Shown here: piece by piece, positions 44,614 to 54,985 of the stretch
Layout: the number at the start of each line of letters is the position of its first letter
Numbering within the stretch: position 1 is the stretch's first letter
Assembly (NCBI GenBank): GCA_002007465.1
Contig: LNAC01000849.1
Location: forward strand, 509,694-573,693
Length of the DNA stretch: 64,000 bases
Reading direction: 5' to 3'
Source of the DNA: Ailurus styani
Lineage: Eukaryota; Chordata; Mammalia; Carnivora; Ailuridae
Translations under genes and position numbers: made by a program
Notes under the pieces: model-generated
The model's input: only the letters and a program-made list of their open reading frames with translations
What the model was told of the DNA's origin: nothing
The model's database searches: none

Positions 44614-44617
<4 letters not shown>
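43805..44617. other. no gene recognised
   Basis: Mixed composition. Two overlapping minus frames (43897-44262, 43994-44320) in different registers have no domain. Confidence 0.45.

Positions 44618-44659
<42 letters not shown>
44618..44659. repeat. (CA)n microsatellite
   Basis: About 21 uninterrupted CA units. Confidence 0.98.
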
Positions 44660-44662
<3 letters not shown>

Positions 44663-45019
44663 TAGAGATACAAATTTTTCTTATACAAATGGTATAGATA
44701 AAGAAATTGAAAAGCTTTCTCATTTTGCTTTCATCTGCCTGGGGTTCCATTGCATAGATTTACCATAGTATATATCACCTCCTACTGATGAAGCTCTGTT
44801 TCCAATCTACCACTATCAGAGACAAGGCTACAGTGATTATCTGTGCACATTCATCCTTTTGTACACTTGTGAGTAAATCTGTACATTAAAAGCCTGACTG
44901 TGGAATTTCGGGGTTAAAGTGACTGTGTATGTATAATTTTTGGTATAAATAATTTAGAAGACAACAATGTCTGAGTACAGATACTCGTATTATCTTTTAG
45001 TTAGACCTCCTTGTTTCAA
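44660..45019. other. no gene recognised
   Basis: AT-rich spacer with no named repeat. 44700-44960 has a faint L1-like flavour that I could not confirm. Confidence 0.4.
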
Positions 45020-45230
45020 TTTCTACTCCTGCCACTTACTTTCTTCATGAGTAGGCAAGTTGCTTCTTTCTAGACATCGATTTCACCATCTAAAAAAAGA
45101 ATGATAATTGTACTTGCTTTTCAGGATCATTGTGAGAACTAGTTAATGAATATATATGTTTAAAAAAAACTCAGAATAGTGCTTGACAGAAAATAAGCAC
45201 TCAAAACATGTTAAGTATTATTAGTTCTAT
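45020..45230 (+). mobile_element. MIR SINE
   Basis: 'tcctgccacttactttcttc', 'gtaggcaagttgcttctttc', 'gatcattgtgagaactagtt' and 'agtgcttgacagaaaataag' follow the MIR body and 3' end in order. Confidence 0.75.
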
Positions 45231-45239
45231 TATTACCCC

Positions 45240-46215
45240 ACAGCATACACAAATGCAAGTTTGCATTATCGAATTTTTTCATCTTTGATAATCTAATAGC
45301 ATTTTCCCCTAACTCGTGATTTTTTTAAGATTTTATTTATTTATTTGTGAGAGAGAGAGAGCACAAGCAGGCAGAGTGGCAGGCAGAGGCAGAGGGAGAA
45401 GCAGGCTCCCTGCTGAGCAAGGAGCCCAATGCAGGACTCAATCTCAGGACCCTGGGATCATGACCTGAGCCTTAGGCAGCCACTTAACCAACTGAGCCAC
45501 CCAGGCATCCCAACTCATGTGATTTTAATTCACATTAAGCTCCTATTTCAGAAGTACTTAAGTATGTTTTCATATTTATAATTTCACTTGTAGTTTCTTT
45601 CTGTAAATTGTTTATGATTTTTACTCCTATTTCTATTGGATTATTTATTGCTTCCTTATTAATGAACATAAAGTCTTTATATACTAAAGGAATTAGTTTT
45701 TTGCCAATGATAGGTGTTACAAATTTTTTTCTAAATTTCTTGTTATTTTTATTTTCTTTTTGGTTATTTCTGCCTTGCAAATGTTGTTTTTATTTTTAGC
45801 CAAATTTATGGATCACTTTTTGTATGGCTTCTGGATTTTGTATGGCATTTAGAAATAATTTCTTACAGCAAAATTACTTTTTAAATTGTTGCTATATTTT
45901 ATCCTAATACTTTTATAGAACAATATTTTACACTAAAATCTTTGCTTCTTATGAATTCAGGATAGGAGATTATTCTATTTTTTTTCCAGATGGCTATGCA
46001 GTTGTCCCAGCATTAGGCACTGAATCAGTCATATTTTCCCAACTGATTTCTCAATAACCACCTTTAACACCCACCAAATTCATAAATTTATTGATTCTAC
46101 ATCTGGACATTTTACTCTGTTTTATTGAACATTATTTATACAAGAACCAATATCAACCTTTAAATCACTATCTTATTGTATGTTTAATACCCTATAAGAC
46201 CAACTATACATACCC
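45240..46215 (-). mobile_element. ancient L1M/HAL1-type ORF2 fragment, split by a SINE
   Basis: Plus-strand landmarks 'gtttatgatttttactccta', 'tagttttttgccaatgatag', 'gatggctatgcagttgtccc' and 'cttattgtatgtttaatacc' follow the reverse complement of L1 ORF2 (compare the intact copy at 48240-48700). Highly diverged. Confidence 0.7.
45327..45510 (-). mobile_element. Can-SINE
   Basis: 'aagattttatttatttattt', GA-rich body, 'ggctccctgctgagcaagga', 'ccctgggatcatgacctgag', 'actgagccacccaggcatcc'. Flanks 'aactcgtgattttt' and 'aactcatgtgatttt' give an imperfect target-site duplication. Confidence 0.96.
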
Positions 46216-46231
46216 TCAATGGTTACATTCA

Positions 46232-46355
46232 TGGGTATTAAGGAGGGCACGGATTACATGAAGCACTGTGTGTTATATGCAAATAATGAATCATGGAACA
46301 GTACATCAAAAACTAGTGATATACTATATGGTGACAAACATAACACAATTAAAAA
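46232..46355 (+). mobile_element. 5'-truncated carnivore L1 3' UTR
   Basis: 'gggtattaaggagggcacgg', 'aatgaatcatggaacagtac' and 'atcaaaaactagtgatatac' are the last 120 bp of the L1 3' UTR, with a short A-rich end. Confidence 0.9.
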
Positions 46356-46715
46356 AAGCAACAACTTTTATTCAGAATTTTCCTAGAAATTAATATTTAG
46401 TTTAACATAAGAAAATTAAAATCAATTTGTGTAGTTTATTTTAAAATCTCCAAGTACAGTTTTCAAGGAGAATCTAAAACATACAGGTTTATTGGGAGAG
46501 AATAAACATTATAATGATACTGAGTTTTCATATCTAAGAGAAAACACCTTTCTATTTATTTCTTCTTGAATACCTCAGTGGTATTCTAAATTTTCATTCA
46601 TTTATGTTTTATACTTATTAAGTTTATTCCTAGGTATTTAATCTCTTTGTGGTATGACCAATAGGTGCTCCCTTCAAATATATTTTTCCATCTTGTTTTA
46701 TTTTCTGATCTGGGA
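46356..46715. other. no gene recognised
   Basis: AT-rich spacer. 46610-46650 ('aagtttattcctaggtattt') is L1-ORF2-like in reverse and may belong to an old L1 remnant. Confidence 0.4.
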
Positions 46716-46728
46716 AAGCAATTACTTT

Positions 46729-47002
46729 TTTCTTTTTTTTTTATTATGTTATGTTAGTCACCATACAGTACATCATTAGTTTTTGATATAGTGTTCAAAG
46801 ATTCATTGTTTATGTGTAAAACCCAGTGTTCCATGCAATATGTGCTCTCCTTAATACCCACCACCTGGCTCACCCATCCGCCCACCCCCCTCCCCTCTAA
46901 AACCCTCAGTTTATTTCTTGGACATTAGAAGAAGGAAGGGAAAAGTGAGGGGGTGGGGGAATCGGAGGGGGAGATGAATCATGAGATTCTATGGACTCCA
47001 AG
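46729..47002 (-). mobile_element. 5'-inverted (twin-primed) L1 insertion
   Basis: The left part (46729 to about 46926) is the last 195 bp of the L1 3' UTR in reverse orientation, starting with the tail. The right part (about 46927-47002) is the immediately preceding piece of the same 3' UTR in forward orientation ('ggaagggaaaagtgaggg', 'gggagatgaatcatgagatt'). Both parts meet at the same source position ('ctccaagaa...'). Duplications aagcaattacttt (46716-46728) and aagcaactacttt (47003-47015) differ at one base. One insertion with an inverted 5' end explains everything. Confidence 0.93.
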
Positions 47003-47030
47003 AAGCAACTACTTTCAAGTGACAGACTTG

Positions 47031-47236
47031 GGTTTTTCTTTTTCTTTTTTCTTTCTGAGAGAGAGAGAAATTTCTGAGAGAAATCTTTTTTTCCTCTCTC
47101 TCTCTGAAAAAAAAAACTAAATTAGAGGAAGAGAGAGAATCTTAAGCAAGCTCCACGCCCAGTGAAGACAAGATTCAAACTCATAATCCTGAGATCATGA
47201 CGACCCTGAGCCACTTGACAGACTGAGCCACCCGGA
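47031..47236 (-). mobile_element. decayed Can-SINE with expanded GA/CT tracts
   Basis: The right half is clear: 'gagaatcttaagcaagctcc', 'gagatcatgacgaccctgag', 'actgagccacccgga'. The left half is low-complexity T-, GA- and CT-runs that probably arose from its tail and GA-rich region. Confidence 0.85.
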
Positions 47237-47326
47237 TTTTTAATGCAACATTCCACACTATCTGCAAATATTTACTTTGAATTCTCTTTTGTAACTTTTA
47301 TACGCCTCTTTTTTTGCCTTATTATT

Positions 47327-49982
47327 ATTATTATTTTTATTTGCCCCAGGGGTGCAGTTCTGTGAATCATCAGGATTACACCTTTCACAGCATTCACCGA
47401 AGCACAAACCCTCCCCAATGTCCATAACCCATCCACCCTATCCCTACCCTCCCACCCCCCAGTAACCCTCAGTTTGTTTTGTGAGATTAGGAGTCTCTTA
47501 TGGTTTGTCTCCTTCCCCATCCCGTCTTGTTTCATTATTTTTCCCTCCCTACCCCCCACGACCCCCTGCCCTGACTTTCAAGTTCCGCATATCAGAGAGA
47601 TCATATGATAATTGTCTTTCTCTGATTGACTTATTTCACTCAGCATAATACCCTCTAGTTCCATGCACGTCGTTGCAAACGGCAAGATTTTGTTTCTTTT
47701 GATAGCTGCATAGTATTCCATTGTATATATATACCACTTTTCTTTATCCATTCATCTGTTGATGGACATCTAGGTTCTTTCCATAGCTTGACTATTGTGG
47801 ACAGTGCTGCTATAAACATTTGGGTGCATGTGCCCCTAAGTATCACTACATTTGTGTCTTTAAGGTAAATACCCAGCAGTGCGATTGCTGGGTCGTAGGG
47901 CAGCTCTATTTTCAACTTTTTGAGGAACCTCCATACTCTTTTCCAGAGTGGCTGCACCAGCTTGCATTCCCACCAACAGTGTAGGAGGGTTCCCCTTTCT
48001 CCGCAACCTCGCCAACATCTGTCATTTCCTGACTTGTTGATTTTAGCCATTCTGACTGGTGTAAGGTGGTATCTCGCTGTGGTTTTAATTTGTATTTCTC
48101 TGATGCCGAGTGATGTTGAGCACTTTCTCATGTGTCTGTTGGCCATTTGGATGTCTTCTTTGGAGAAATGTCTGTTCATGTCTTCTGCCCATTTCTTGAC
48201 TGGGTTATTTGTTTTATGGGTGTTGAGTTTGAGAAGCTCTTTATAGATTTTGGATACTAGCCCTTTATCTGATATGTCATTTGCAAATATCTTCTCCCAT
48301 TCTGTCAGTTGTCTTTTGGTTTTGTTGACTGTTTCCTTTGCTGTGCAAAAGCTTTTAATCTTGATGAAGTCCCAATAGTTCATTTTTGCCCTTGCTTCCC
48401 TTGCCTTTGGTGAGGTTCCTAGGAAGAAGTTGCTGCGGTTGAGGTCGAAGAGGTTGCTGCCTGTGTTCTCCTCGAGGATTTTGATGGATTCCTTTCTCAC
48501 ATTGAGTTCTTTCATCCATTTTGAGTCTATTTTTGTGTGCGGTGTCAGGAAATGATCCAATTTCATTTTTCTGCACGTGGCTGTCCAGTTTTTCCAACAC
48601 CATTTGTTGAAGAGACTGTCTTTTTCCCACTGGACATTCTTTCCTGCTTTGTCGAAGATTAGTTGACCATAGAGTTGAGGGTCCATTTTTGGGTTCTCTA
48701 TTCTGTTCCACTGGTCTATGTGTCTGTTTTTGTGCCAGTACCATACTGTCTTGATGATGACGGCTTTGTAATAGAGCTTGAAATCTGGAATTGTGATGCC
48801 GCCAACTTTGCTTTTTTTTTTCAACATTCCTTTGGCTATTCGGGGTCTTTTCTGGTTCCATATAAATTTTAGGATTATTTGTTCCATTTCTTTGAAGTAA
48901 ATTGCTGGTATTTTGATGGGGATTGCATTAAATGTGTAGATTGCTCTAGGTAGCATAGACATTTTCACAATATTTATTCTACCCATCCATGAGCATGGAA
49001 TGTTTTTCCACTTCTTTGTGTCTTCCTCAATTTCTTTCATGAGTACTTTATAGTTTTCTGAATACAGATTCTTTGCCTCTTTGGTTAGGTTTATTCCTAG
49101 GTATCTTATGGTTTTGGGTGCAATTGTAAATGGGATTGACTCTTTAATTTCTCTTTCTTCTGTTTTGTTGTTGGTATATAGAAATGCAACTGATTTCTGT
49201 GCATTGATTTTATATCCTGACACTTGACTGAATTCCTGTATGAGTGCTAGCAGTTTTGGAGTGGAGTCCTTTGGGTTTTCCACATAAAGTATCATATCAT
49301 CTGCAAAGAGTGAGAGTTTGACCTCTTCCTTGCCGATTTGGATGCCTTTTATTTCTTTTTGTTGTCTGATTGCTGAGGCTAGGACTTCTAGTACTATGTT
49401 GAATAGCAGTGGTGATAGTGGACAGCCCTGCCATGTTCCTGACTTTACGGGAAAGGCTCTCAGTTTTTCTCCATTGAGAATGATATTCACTGTGGGTTTT
49501 TCGTAGATGGCTTTGATGATATTGAGGTATGTACCCTCTATGCCTACACTATGAAGAGTTTTGATTAAGAAAGGGTGCTGTACTTTGTCAAATGCTTTTT
49601 CAGCATCTATTGAGAGGATCATATGGTTCTTGTTCTTTCTTTTATTAATGTCTTGTATCACATTGATTGATTTGCGAATGTTAAACCAACCTTGCATCCC
49701 AGGAATAAATCCCACTTGGTCGTGGTGAATAATCCTTTTTATGTGCTGCTGGATCCTATTGGCTAGTATTTTGTTGANGATTCTTGCATCCATGTTCATC
49801 AAAGATATTGGTCTGTAATTCTCCTTTTTGATGGGGTCCTTGCCTGGTTTTGGAATCAAGGTAATGCTGGCCTCATAAAAGGAGTTTGGAAGTTTTCCTT
49901 CCAATTCTATTTTTTGGAACAGTTTCAGGAGAATAGGTATTAATTCTTCTTTAAATGTTTGGTAGAATTCCCCTGGGAAGCC
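47327..49982 (-). mobile_element. young L1, 3' end to reverse transcriptase, running into the gap
   Basis: The 3' end on the left has an (AAT)n-type tail ('ttattattattattattttt' on the plus strand), then the 3' UTR and an almost intact ORF2. It is very similar to the nested copy at 25828-26611 across the shared 0.77 kb. The 5' part is lost in the assembly gap at 49983, so its full length and right target-site duplication cannot be determined. Confidence 0.97.
47574..49982 (-). pseudogene. L1 ORF2 (reverse transcriptase and C-terminal domain), one frameshift
   Basis: ORF2p reverse-transcribes L1 RNA at the nicked target. The frame is open from the gap edge (49982, reading [14 protein letters not shown]) to a frameshift near 47741. 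Counting from a non-ATG start at 49904, motifs are SIDAEKAFD at 98-106 (motif A), FADD at 200-203 (catalytic Asp pair), [13 protein letters not shown] at 72-84, and a C-terminal Cys/His cluster C630, C634, H642, C643, C647. Next to the nested copy, one base is missing in 'taccacttttcttt' (about 47737), shifting the last 50 or so residues. One N lies at 49778. The single frameshift may be real or a sequencing error. The missing upstream half prevents any call of activity. Confidence 0.95.
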
Positions 49983-50148
49983 NNNNNNNNNNNNNNNNNN
50001 NNNNNNNNNNNNNNNNNNNNNNNNNNNNNNNNNNNNNNNNNNNNNNNNNNNNNNNNNNNNNNNNNNNNNNNNNNNNNNNNNNNNNNNNNNNNNNNNNNNN
50101 NNNNNNNNNNNNNNNNNNNNNNNNNNNNNNNNNNNNNNNNNNNNNNNN
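49983..50148. other. assembly gap (166 N)
   Basis: Run of N within the young L1. The true length is unknown. A full-length L1 would need about 3.5 kb more here, so the gap may be much larger than shown. Confidence 1.
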
Positions 50149-50177
50149 TTTTTTTTTTTTTTTTTTTTTTTTTTTTT
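50149..50177. repeat. poly-T run at the gap edge
   Basis: 29 T residues directly after the gap. It is not expected next to the 5' end of a minus-strand L1. It may be part of another element hidden in the gap, or an assembly artefact. Confidence 0.9.
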
Positions 50178-50662
50178 GTAGATGGAGTTCTCATCCTTGA
50201 TTGAGGAAATAGGAGGTGGGGAGGCATGGGATTATGTGAACGGTTGGTTAAGAGAGAAAGAAAACTGAAGCAGAATAGAAAAATGTTATCAGTAAAACAA
50301 CAAATAATAAATCCATTTTTTCCTAGGCATCAATTACCTTGAAACTGAGGTCGAGAAACAAAAGCAGAAACAAGTTAGGACTCTGGGGTTTGGAAAAAGA
50401 AACAAGAAGGGGAAGTTTTATGTGAGCTAGTAAACTCTATTAAGTTTATAAAATCTTTTTGTAGAAATAAAAATTAAATGAAACTATCAGTTTTCTTTAA
50501 AATATTAGGTTCTAAATTGATACCTACTGGAATTGTGAGTTGTTTCCAAGTTTTAAAGGACATAATGGCTCTCTATGACAGTAGTCTTCTTGGGGCCCTC
50601 AGAAGTATTCTGGTTGACTATTGCTAACATAAACCAGTTTCATCCTAAAATGATTCCAACTT
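50178..50662. other. no gene recognised
   Basis: Unique-looking sequence between the gap and the next SINE. Confidence 0.5.
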
Positions 50663-50678
50663 AAAAACTGAAAGAGAG

Positions 50679-50875
50679 GGGTGCTTGGGTGGCTTAGTGG
50701 GTTAAAGCCTCTGCCTTCGGCTCAGATCATGATCTCAGGGTCCTGGGATCAAGGCCCACATCGGGTTCCCTGCTCAGCGGGGAGCCTGCTTCCTCCTCTC
50801 TCTCTGCCTGCCTCTCTACCTACTTGTAATCTCTCTCTCTCTGTCAAATAAATAAATAAAATCTAAAAAAGAGAA
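50679..50875 (+). mobile_element. young Can-SINE with perfect duplication
   Basis: 'gggtgcttgggtggcttagt', 'gggttaaagcctctgccttc', 'cctgggatcaaggcccacat', 'ctgctcagcggggagcctgc', tail 'aaataaataaataaaatcta'. Identical 16-bp duplication aaaaactgaaagagag at 50663-50678 and 50876-50891. Confidence 0.98.
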
Positions 50876-50891
50876 AAAAACTGAAAGAGAG

Positions 50892-51555
50892 ACGGGGAGC
50901 ACATTTTATTTCTATTTTCTGGGAATTAAGAAAGATGAATCATTACTGGAAGAGGAAAAATACAAAATTGTAGGAAGGAAAACCTCTGGGGGCTACAGTA
51001 AAGCTGTTTTTACTATGCTCTCTGTTGAATGCACCAGTGCACAATTCCCACAGTCACCAGCAAAATCCTAACCGATGCTACTAAAACTATTGGCAAAACT
51101 GTACATCACTATCAAGTCCCCATGGACTAACACCTTAAGCTCAGTAAGTGTTTCAGTTCTCCCTACAACCAATTCCCCACAGTCAATCAAAACAGACTCA
51201 CTCTGTTACTCTTTTCTACCTAAGAAAAATCACAGGATACTAAGGGAAGTATTTTTTTTTTCCTATTTGAAAGCAAAGTGACTCCAAAGTGACTATGGAG
51301 GATAAAATGCAATGATGTGAAATGCCACTTTTCAAAAGCAGGTACCCTGCTGCAAAGAACAGTCCAAAAGAGCAGTGGTTAAAATAAGTCTTGCTTTACT
51401 TTTCAGAATTTATATTTGATGTGATTGAATGAGGATAAGAGAATGCTGTGGAAGTGAGACAGGTATATTATGAAAGTTCATTATTTATTCAATCTATACT
51501 TAATATATGGCATATTTATATTGCATAGTGTGTGCAATATAACATGTATATTATC
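50892..51555. other. no gene recognised
   Basis: Mixed-composition DNA. The 51075-51281 frame has no domain. Confidence 0.45.
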
Positions 51556-51903
51556 TTAGCTCAGGCTGCTATAACAACATGCTATAGACAGGGTGGCTTA
51601 AACAACAGACACTTATTTCACACAGGAGGCTGGGAAGTCCAAGATCAAGGTGCCAGCAGAGCTGGTATCTGATGAGAACCCTCTTCCTAGTTTACAAATG
51701 GCTGTATTCTCACATGCATGGCAGACAGGGCTCATGTCTCTTCCTCTTTTTTTAAGGGCACAAATCCCATCATCAGGCTGCACCTTCATAACCCAATCTA
51801 ATTCTAATTACTTCCCAAAGCCTCCACCTCCAAATACTATCACATTGGGAATTATAGTTTCAACACATGAATTTGAGGGGAGTAACAAACATTCAATCTA
51901 CAG
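51556..51903 (-). mobile_element. MLT1-type MaLR LTR
   Basis: 'ctcaggctgctataacaaca', 'gggtggcttaaacaacagac', 'tgggaagtccaagatcaagg', 'ccaatctaattctaattact', 'atcacattgggaattatagt', 'tcaacacatgaatttgaggg'. A clear reverse-oriented MLT1 solo LTR. A 93-codon plus frame inside it is not a gene. Confidence 0.9.
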
Positions 51904-52513
51904 CGTATATGAAATATATATACTCACATAATTCTACATATTAGAAAACTTAAAGAATAAACCATGAAATACCATCAGTGGTGAGTCCCTAGCCTCATTG
52001 ACTATCCAATAAAAGCTCTTCAGCTCTCGGTATATGTACAGAATGAAAAAATAATCTACATCCTTGTTCTCTGAACTCAGGAGCTAAGATCTGAAAAATA
52101 CTAATTGGCTAGCATGAGAAGATAAAAGTGAATTACTTGTGAGTCCATCACACTTAGGAAATCACACCAGTCAGAGATACCCCTACTTCAGATGTTTAGG
52201 CTAAAACTGTCTTTAATCTTCAGAGCTCAAATATCTCTGACACAAATATTAGTTTAATTGTTTCAGTTAATCTTGCAGTGCAGCTACATTATGCAGAAGA
52301 AAGTTTTTTGGGCAGTCTAATTGAAACCTAGAATAACATGTCCCTTGGGAAATATCCCAAACAACTATTTTAAAGACATTAATTTTGAAAGAATTTAAAG
52401 GAAAATTAGTTTAAAGATCTAATTTTAAAGAAATCTGTGAAATCTGCTGGAAAGAGAACCAAATGCTCCTTAGTTCCAAGTGAGTAACAAAGGGTTGATA
52501 TCCTTCTCAGTGT
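51904..52513. other. no gene recognised
   Basis: AT-rich sequence, nothing named. Confidence 0.5.
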
Positions 52514-52702
52514 CTTAAAAAAAAAAAAGATTTTATTTAGAGAGAGAGAGAGAGAGCAAAAGTGGGTGGGAGGGGCAGAGGGAGAGGGAGAAGCAGACTC
52601 CCTGTTGAGCAAGGAGCCCAATGTGGGACTCAATCCCAGACCCTTAGATCATGTCCTGAGCCAAAGGCAGAGGCTTAACCAACTGAGCCACCCAAGCACC
52701 CC
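52514..52702 (-). mobile_element. Can-SINE
   Basis: 'aagattttatttagagagag', 'agaagcagactccctgttga', 'gcaaggagcccaatgtggga', 'actgagccacccaagcaccc'. A short duplication around 'tctcagtg' flanks it (about 52505-52512 and 52704-52712). Confidence 0.95.
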
Positions 52703-52914
52703 TCTCTCAGTGATTTCTATCCAAAACCTTTATTGGTTTTATGGGGTCAGTGAAAATGTATAAGTCATATACAACACATCAGAAGATAATCTTCTAATGA
52801 AAAAGAACAGATGGCAAAAACTAAATTATTTGAGTAAGTACAAAGATAACAACATGTTTTGAACAAGATATTTGTAAATTCACATTGTCAAGTCTGTGAG
52901 TAAGTAGAGGATGT
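52703..52914. other. no gene recognised
   Basis: Short AT-rich spacer. Confidence 0.5.
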
Positions 52915-53050
52915 ATTCTCACTCTGATTCCACAGGTGAGTAAGTTCAGAGAAGTTATGTGATTTGTCTGTACAGTCATATGGCTGTGGCGGTATTGGGA
53001 TGCATATTTCAGTCTTATGAATCCATGTTTAGGGTTCTCTATTGCAACAA
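52915..53050 (-). mobile_element. MIR SINE fragment
   Basis: 'gtgagtaagttcagagaagt', 'tatgtgatttgtctgtacag' and 'ggcggtattgggatgcatat' follow the MIR core in reverse complement. Confidence 0.6.
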
Positions 53051-53328
53051 TTCCCAGGGGAAGAAGAGATCATGAAGAGCTAAGACAATTATAGACAACC
53101 CCAAGTAATTTGGAAAGTGAAAATGAAATTTGAACTTGTTTAAATCAGGCAAGAACAATACAGAGAAGGACAAGTGAGGCCTTTGACAAATGGAAAAGAG
53201 GCATGATAGTCTGACAATCTAAAAGAAGTGCTAAGGGGGACAATGGGGACTCCAGCAAAGGCAAACATAGATAGCAAATGATAAAGAAGATCACTTAAAG
53301 TATTATATGCAACTGGTTGCCCATTTTA

Positions 53329-53566
53329 TTTTATTTTTTAAAAGATAGGTTGGTTGGTTGGTTGGTTGGTTGGTTGGTTGGTTGGTTGGTTGGTTTGTTT
53401 GACAGAGGGAAAGAGATCACAAGTAGGCAGAAAGGCAGGCAGAGAGAGAGGAGAAAGCAGGCTTCCAGCTGAGCAGAGAGCCCGATGTGGGCCTCGATCC
53501 CAGGACCCTGAGATCATGACCTGAGCCAAAGGCAGAGGCTTTAACCCTCTGAACTACCCAGGTGCC
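53329..53566 (-). mobile_element. Can-SINE A, tail expanded to (TTGG)n
   Basis: (TTGG)n at 53348-53394 replaces the usual (TTTA)n of a reversed SINE tail, followed by 'gacagagggaaagagatcac', 'cgatgtgggcctcgatccca' and 'aactacccaggtgccc'. Duplication ctggttgcccatttta (53313-53328) and ctggctgtccatttta (53567-53582), two mismatches. It abuts SINE B. Confidence 0.96.
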
Positions 53567-53582
53567 CTGGCTGTCCATTTTA

Positions 53583-53785
53583 TTTTTTTTTTAAGATTTT
53601 ATTTATTTATTTGACACAGAGAGAGAGATTACAAGTAGGCAGAGAGGCAGGCAGAGAGACAGGGAGAGGAGGAAGCAGGCTCTCTGCTGAGCAGACAGCC
53701 CGATGCGGGCCTCGATCCCAGGACGCTGAGATCGTGACCTGAGCTGAAAGCAGAGGCTTTAACCCACTGAGCCACCCAGGTGCCC
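53583..53785 (-). mobile_element. Can-SINE B, inserted at the same target as SINE A
   Basis: 'aagattttatttatttattt', 'gacacagagagagagattac', 'cgatgcgggcctcgatccca', 'actgagccacccaggtgccc'. Identical 16-bp duplication ctggctgtccatttta at 53567-53582 and 53786-53801. The middle copy is shared with SINE A, so the two inserted one after the other at one target. Confidence 0.97.
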
Positions 53786-53879
53786 CTGGCTGTCCATTTT
53801 AAATAAATTCTTCACTCTAATTCAACTAAACTTTAAATTGTATTTCCTTAATTCTTCTACATAACACAAAAAAGAAACA

Positions 53880-54474
53880 TTCTGAAGATATCCAAATCTC
53901 ATAAAGGGTTAGTATCCAAAATCTTTTAAGAACTTATCAAACTCAACACCCCCCCAAAGAAATCCAGTTAAAAAATGGGCAAAAGAAATGAATGACATTT
54001 TTCTAAAGAAGACATACAGATGGCCAACAGACACATTAAAAGATGCTCAAGATCACTCATCATCAGGGAAATGCAAATCAAAACCACAAAGAAATACCAC
54101 CTCACACCTGTCCGAATGGCTAAAATTAACAACACAGGAAACAACAGATGTTGGTGAGGATGCAGAGAAAGCGAACCTTCTTATACTGTTTGTGGAAATG
54201 TAAACTAGTGCAGCCACTCTAGAAAACACTATGGAGGTTCCTCAAAAAGTTAAAAATAGAACTACCCTACAACCTAGAAATTGTACTACTAGGTATTTAC
54301 CTAAAGGATAGAAAAACACTGATTCAAAAGTATATGCGCACCCCAATGTTTATAGCAGCATTATCAACAATAGCCAAATTATGGAAAGAGCCCAAATGTT
54401 CATCTACTGAAAAATGGAAAAAGATGTGATATATATACATATATATATCAGGATATATACACATATATATCAGG

Positions 54475-54518
<44 letters not shown>

Positions 54519-54985
54519 GAATATTACTCAGCCATAAAAAATGAAATCTTGCCATTTTTAATGACATGGATAGAGCTAGAGAGTATTATGCTAAGAGAAA
54601 GAAATCAGTCAAAGAAAGATAAACACCATACGACTTTACTCATATGTGGAATTTAAGAAATAAAATAAATGAACATGGGGAAGAGAGAAGCAAACCATAA
54701 AGCAGATTCTTAACTATAGAGAACAAACTGAGGGTTGCTAGAGGGGAGGTGGGCAGGGGGACAGGTTAAATGGTAGCAGATATTAAGATATAGATATTAA
54801 TATATCTATATATTAATAGATAATATATAGAGAGAGATACAATAAATGTAATGGTAATAGATATTGTGATGAGCACTGGATGGATGTTGTATGTAATTGA
54901 TGAATCACTAAATTCTACACCTGAAACTAATATTACACTATATGTTAACCAACTGGGATTTAAATAAAAACTTGAAAGTACAAAA
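53880..54985 (+). mobile_element. 5'-truncated L1 3' end (about 1.1 kb)
   Basis: 'gaagacatacagatggccaa', 'gcaaatcaaaaccacaaaga', 'gttggtgaggatgcagagaa', 'gcagccactctagaaaacac', 'tggaatattactcagccata', then 3' UTR ('agcactggatggatgttgta', 'ctaatattacactatatgtt'). ORF2 frame is broken. An AT/CA microsatellite at 54421-54516 has expanded inside the ORF2 C-terminal region. Confidence 0.93.
54421..54516. repeat. compound (TA)n/(CA)n microsatellite within L1
   Basis: 'gatatatatacatatatata' followed by two 'atatatcagga' repeats and about 20 CA units. It replaces the short TATATATA stretch of other copies. Confidence 0.96.

Noticed and set aside
47040..47110. Inverted GA/CT hairpin as a specific element
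   Set aside because: It is low-complexity sequence that most likely arose in the tail and GA-rich region of a decayed SINE, with poor arm matching once shifted.
47655..49904. 749-codon open frame as a host gene
   Set aside because: It is L1 ORF2 (FADD RT motif, Cys/His C-terminus), with a frameshift before the natural end and the N-terminal half missing.
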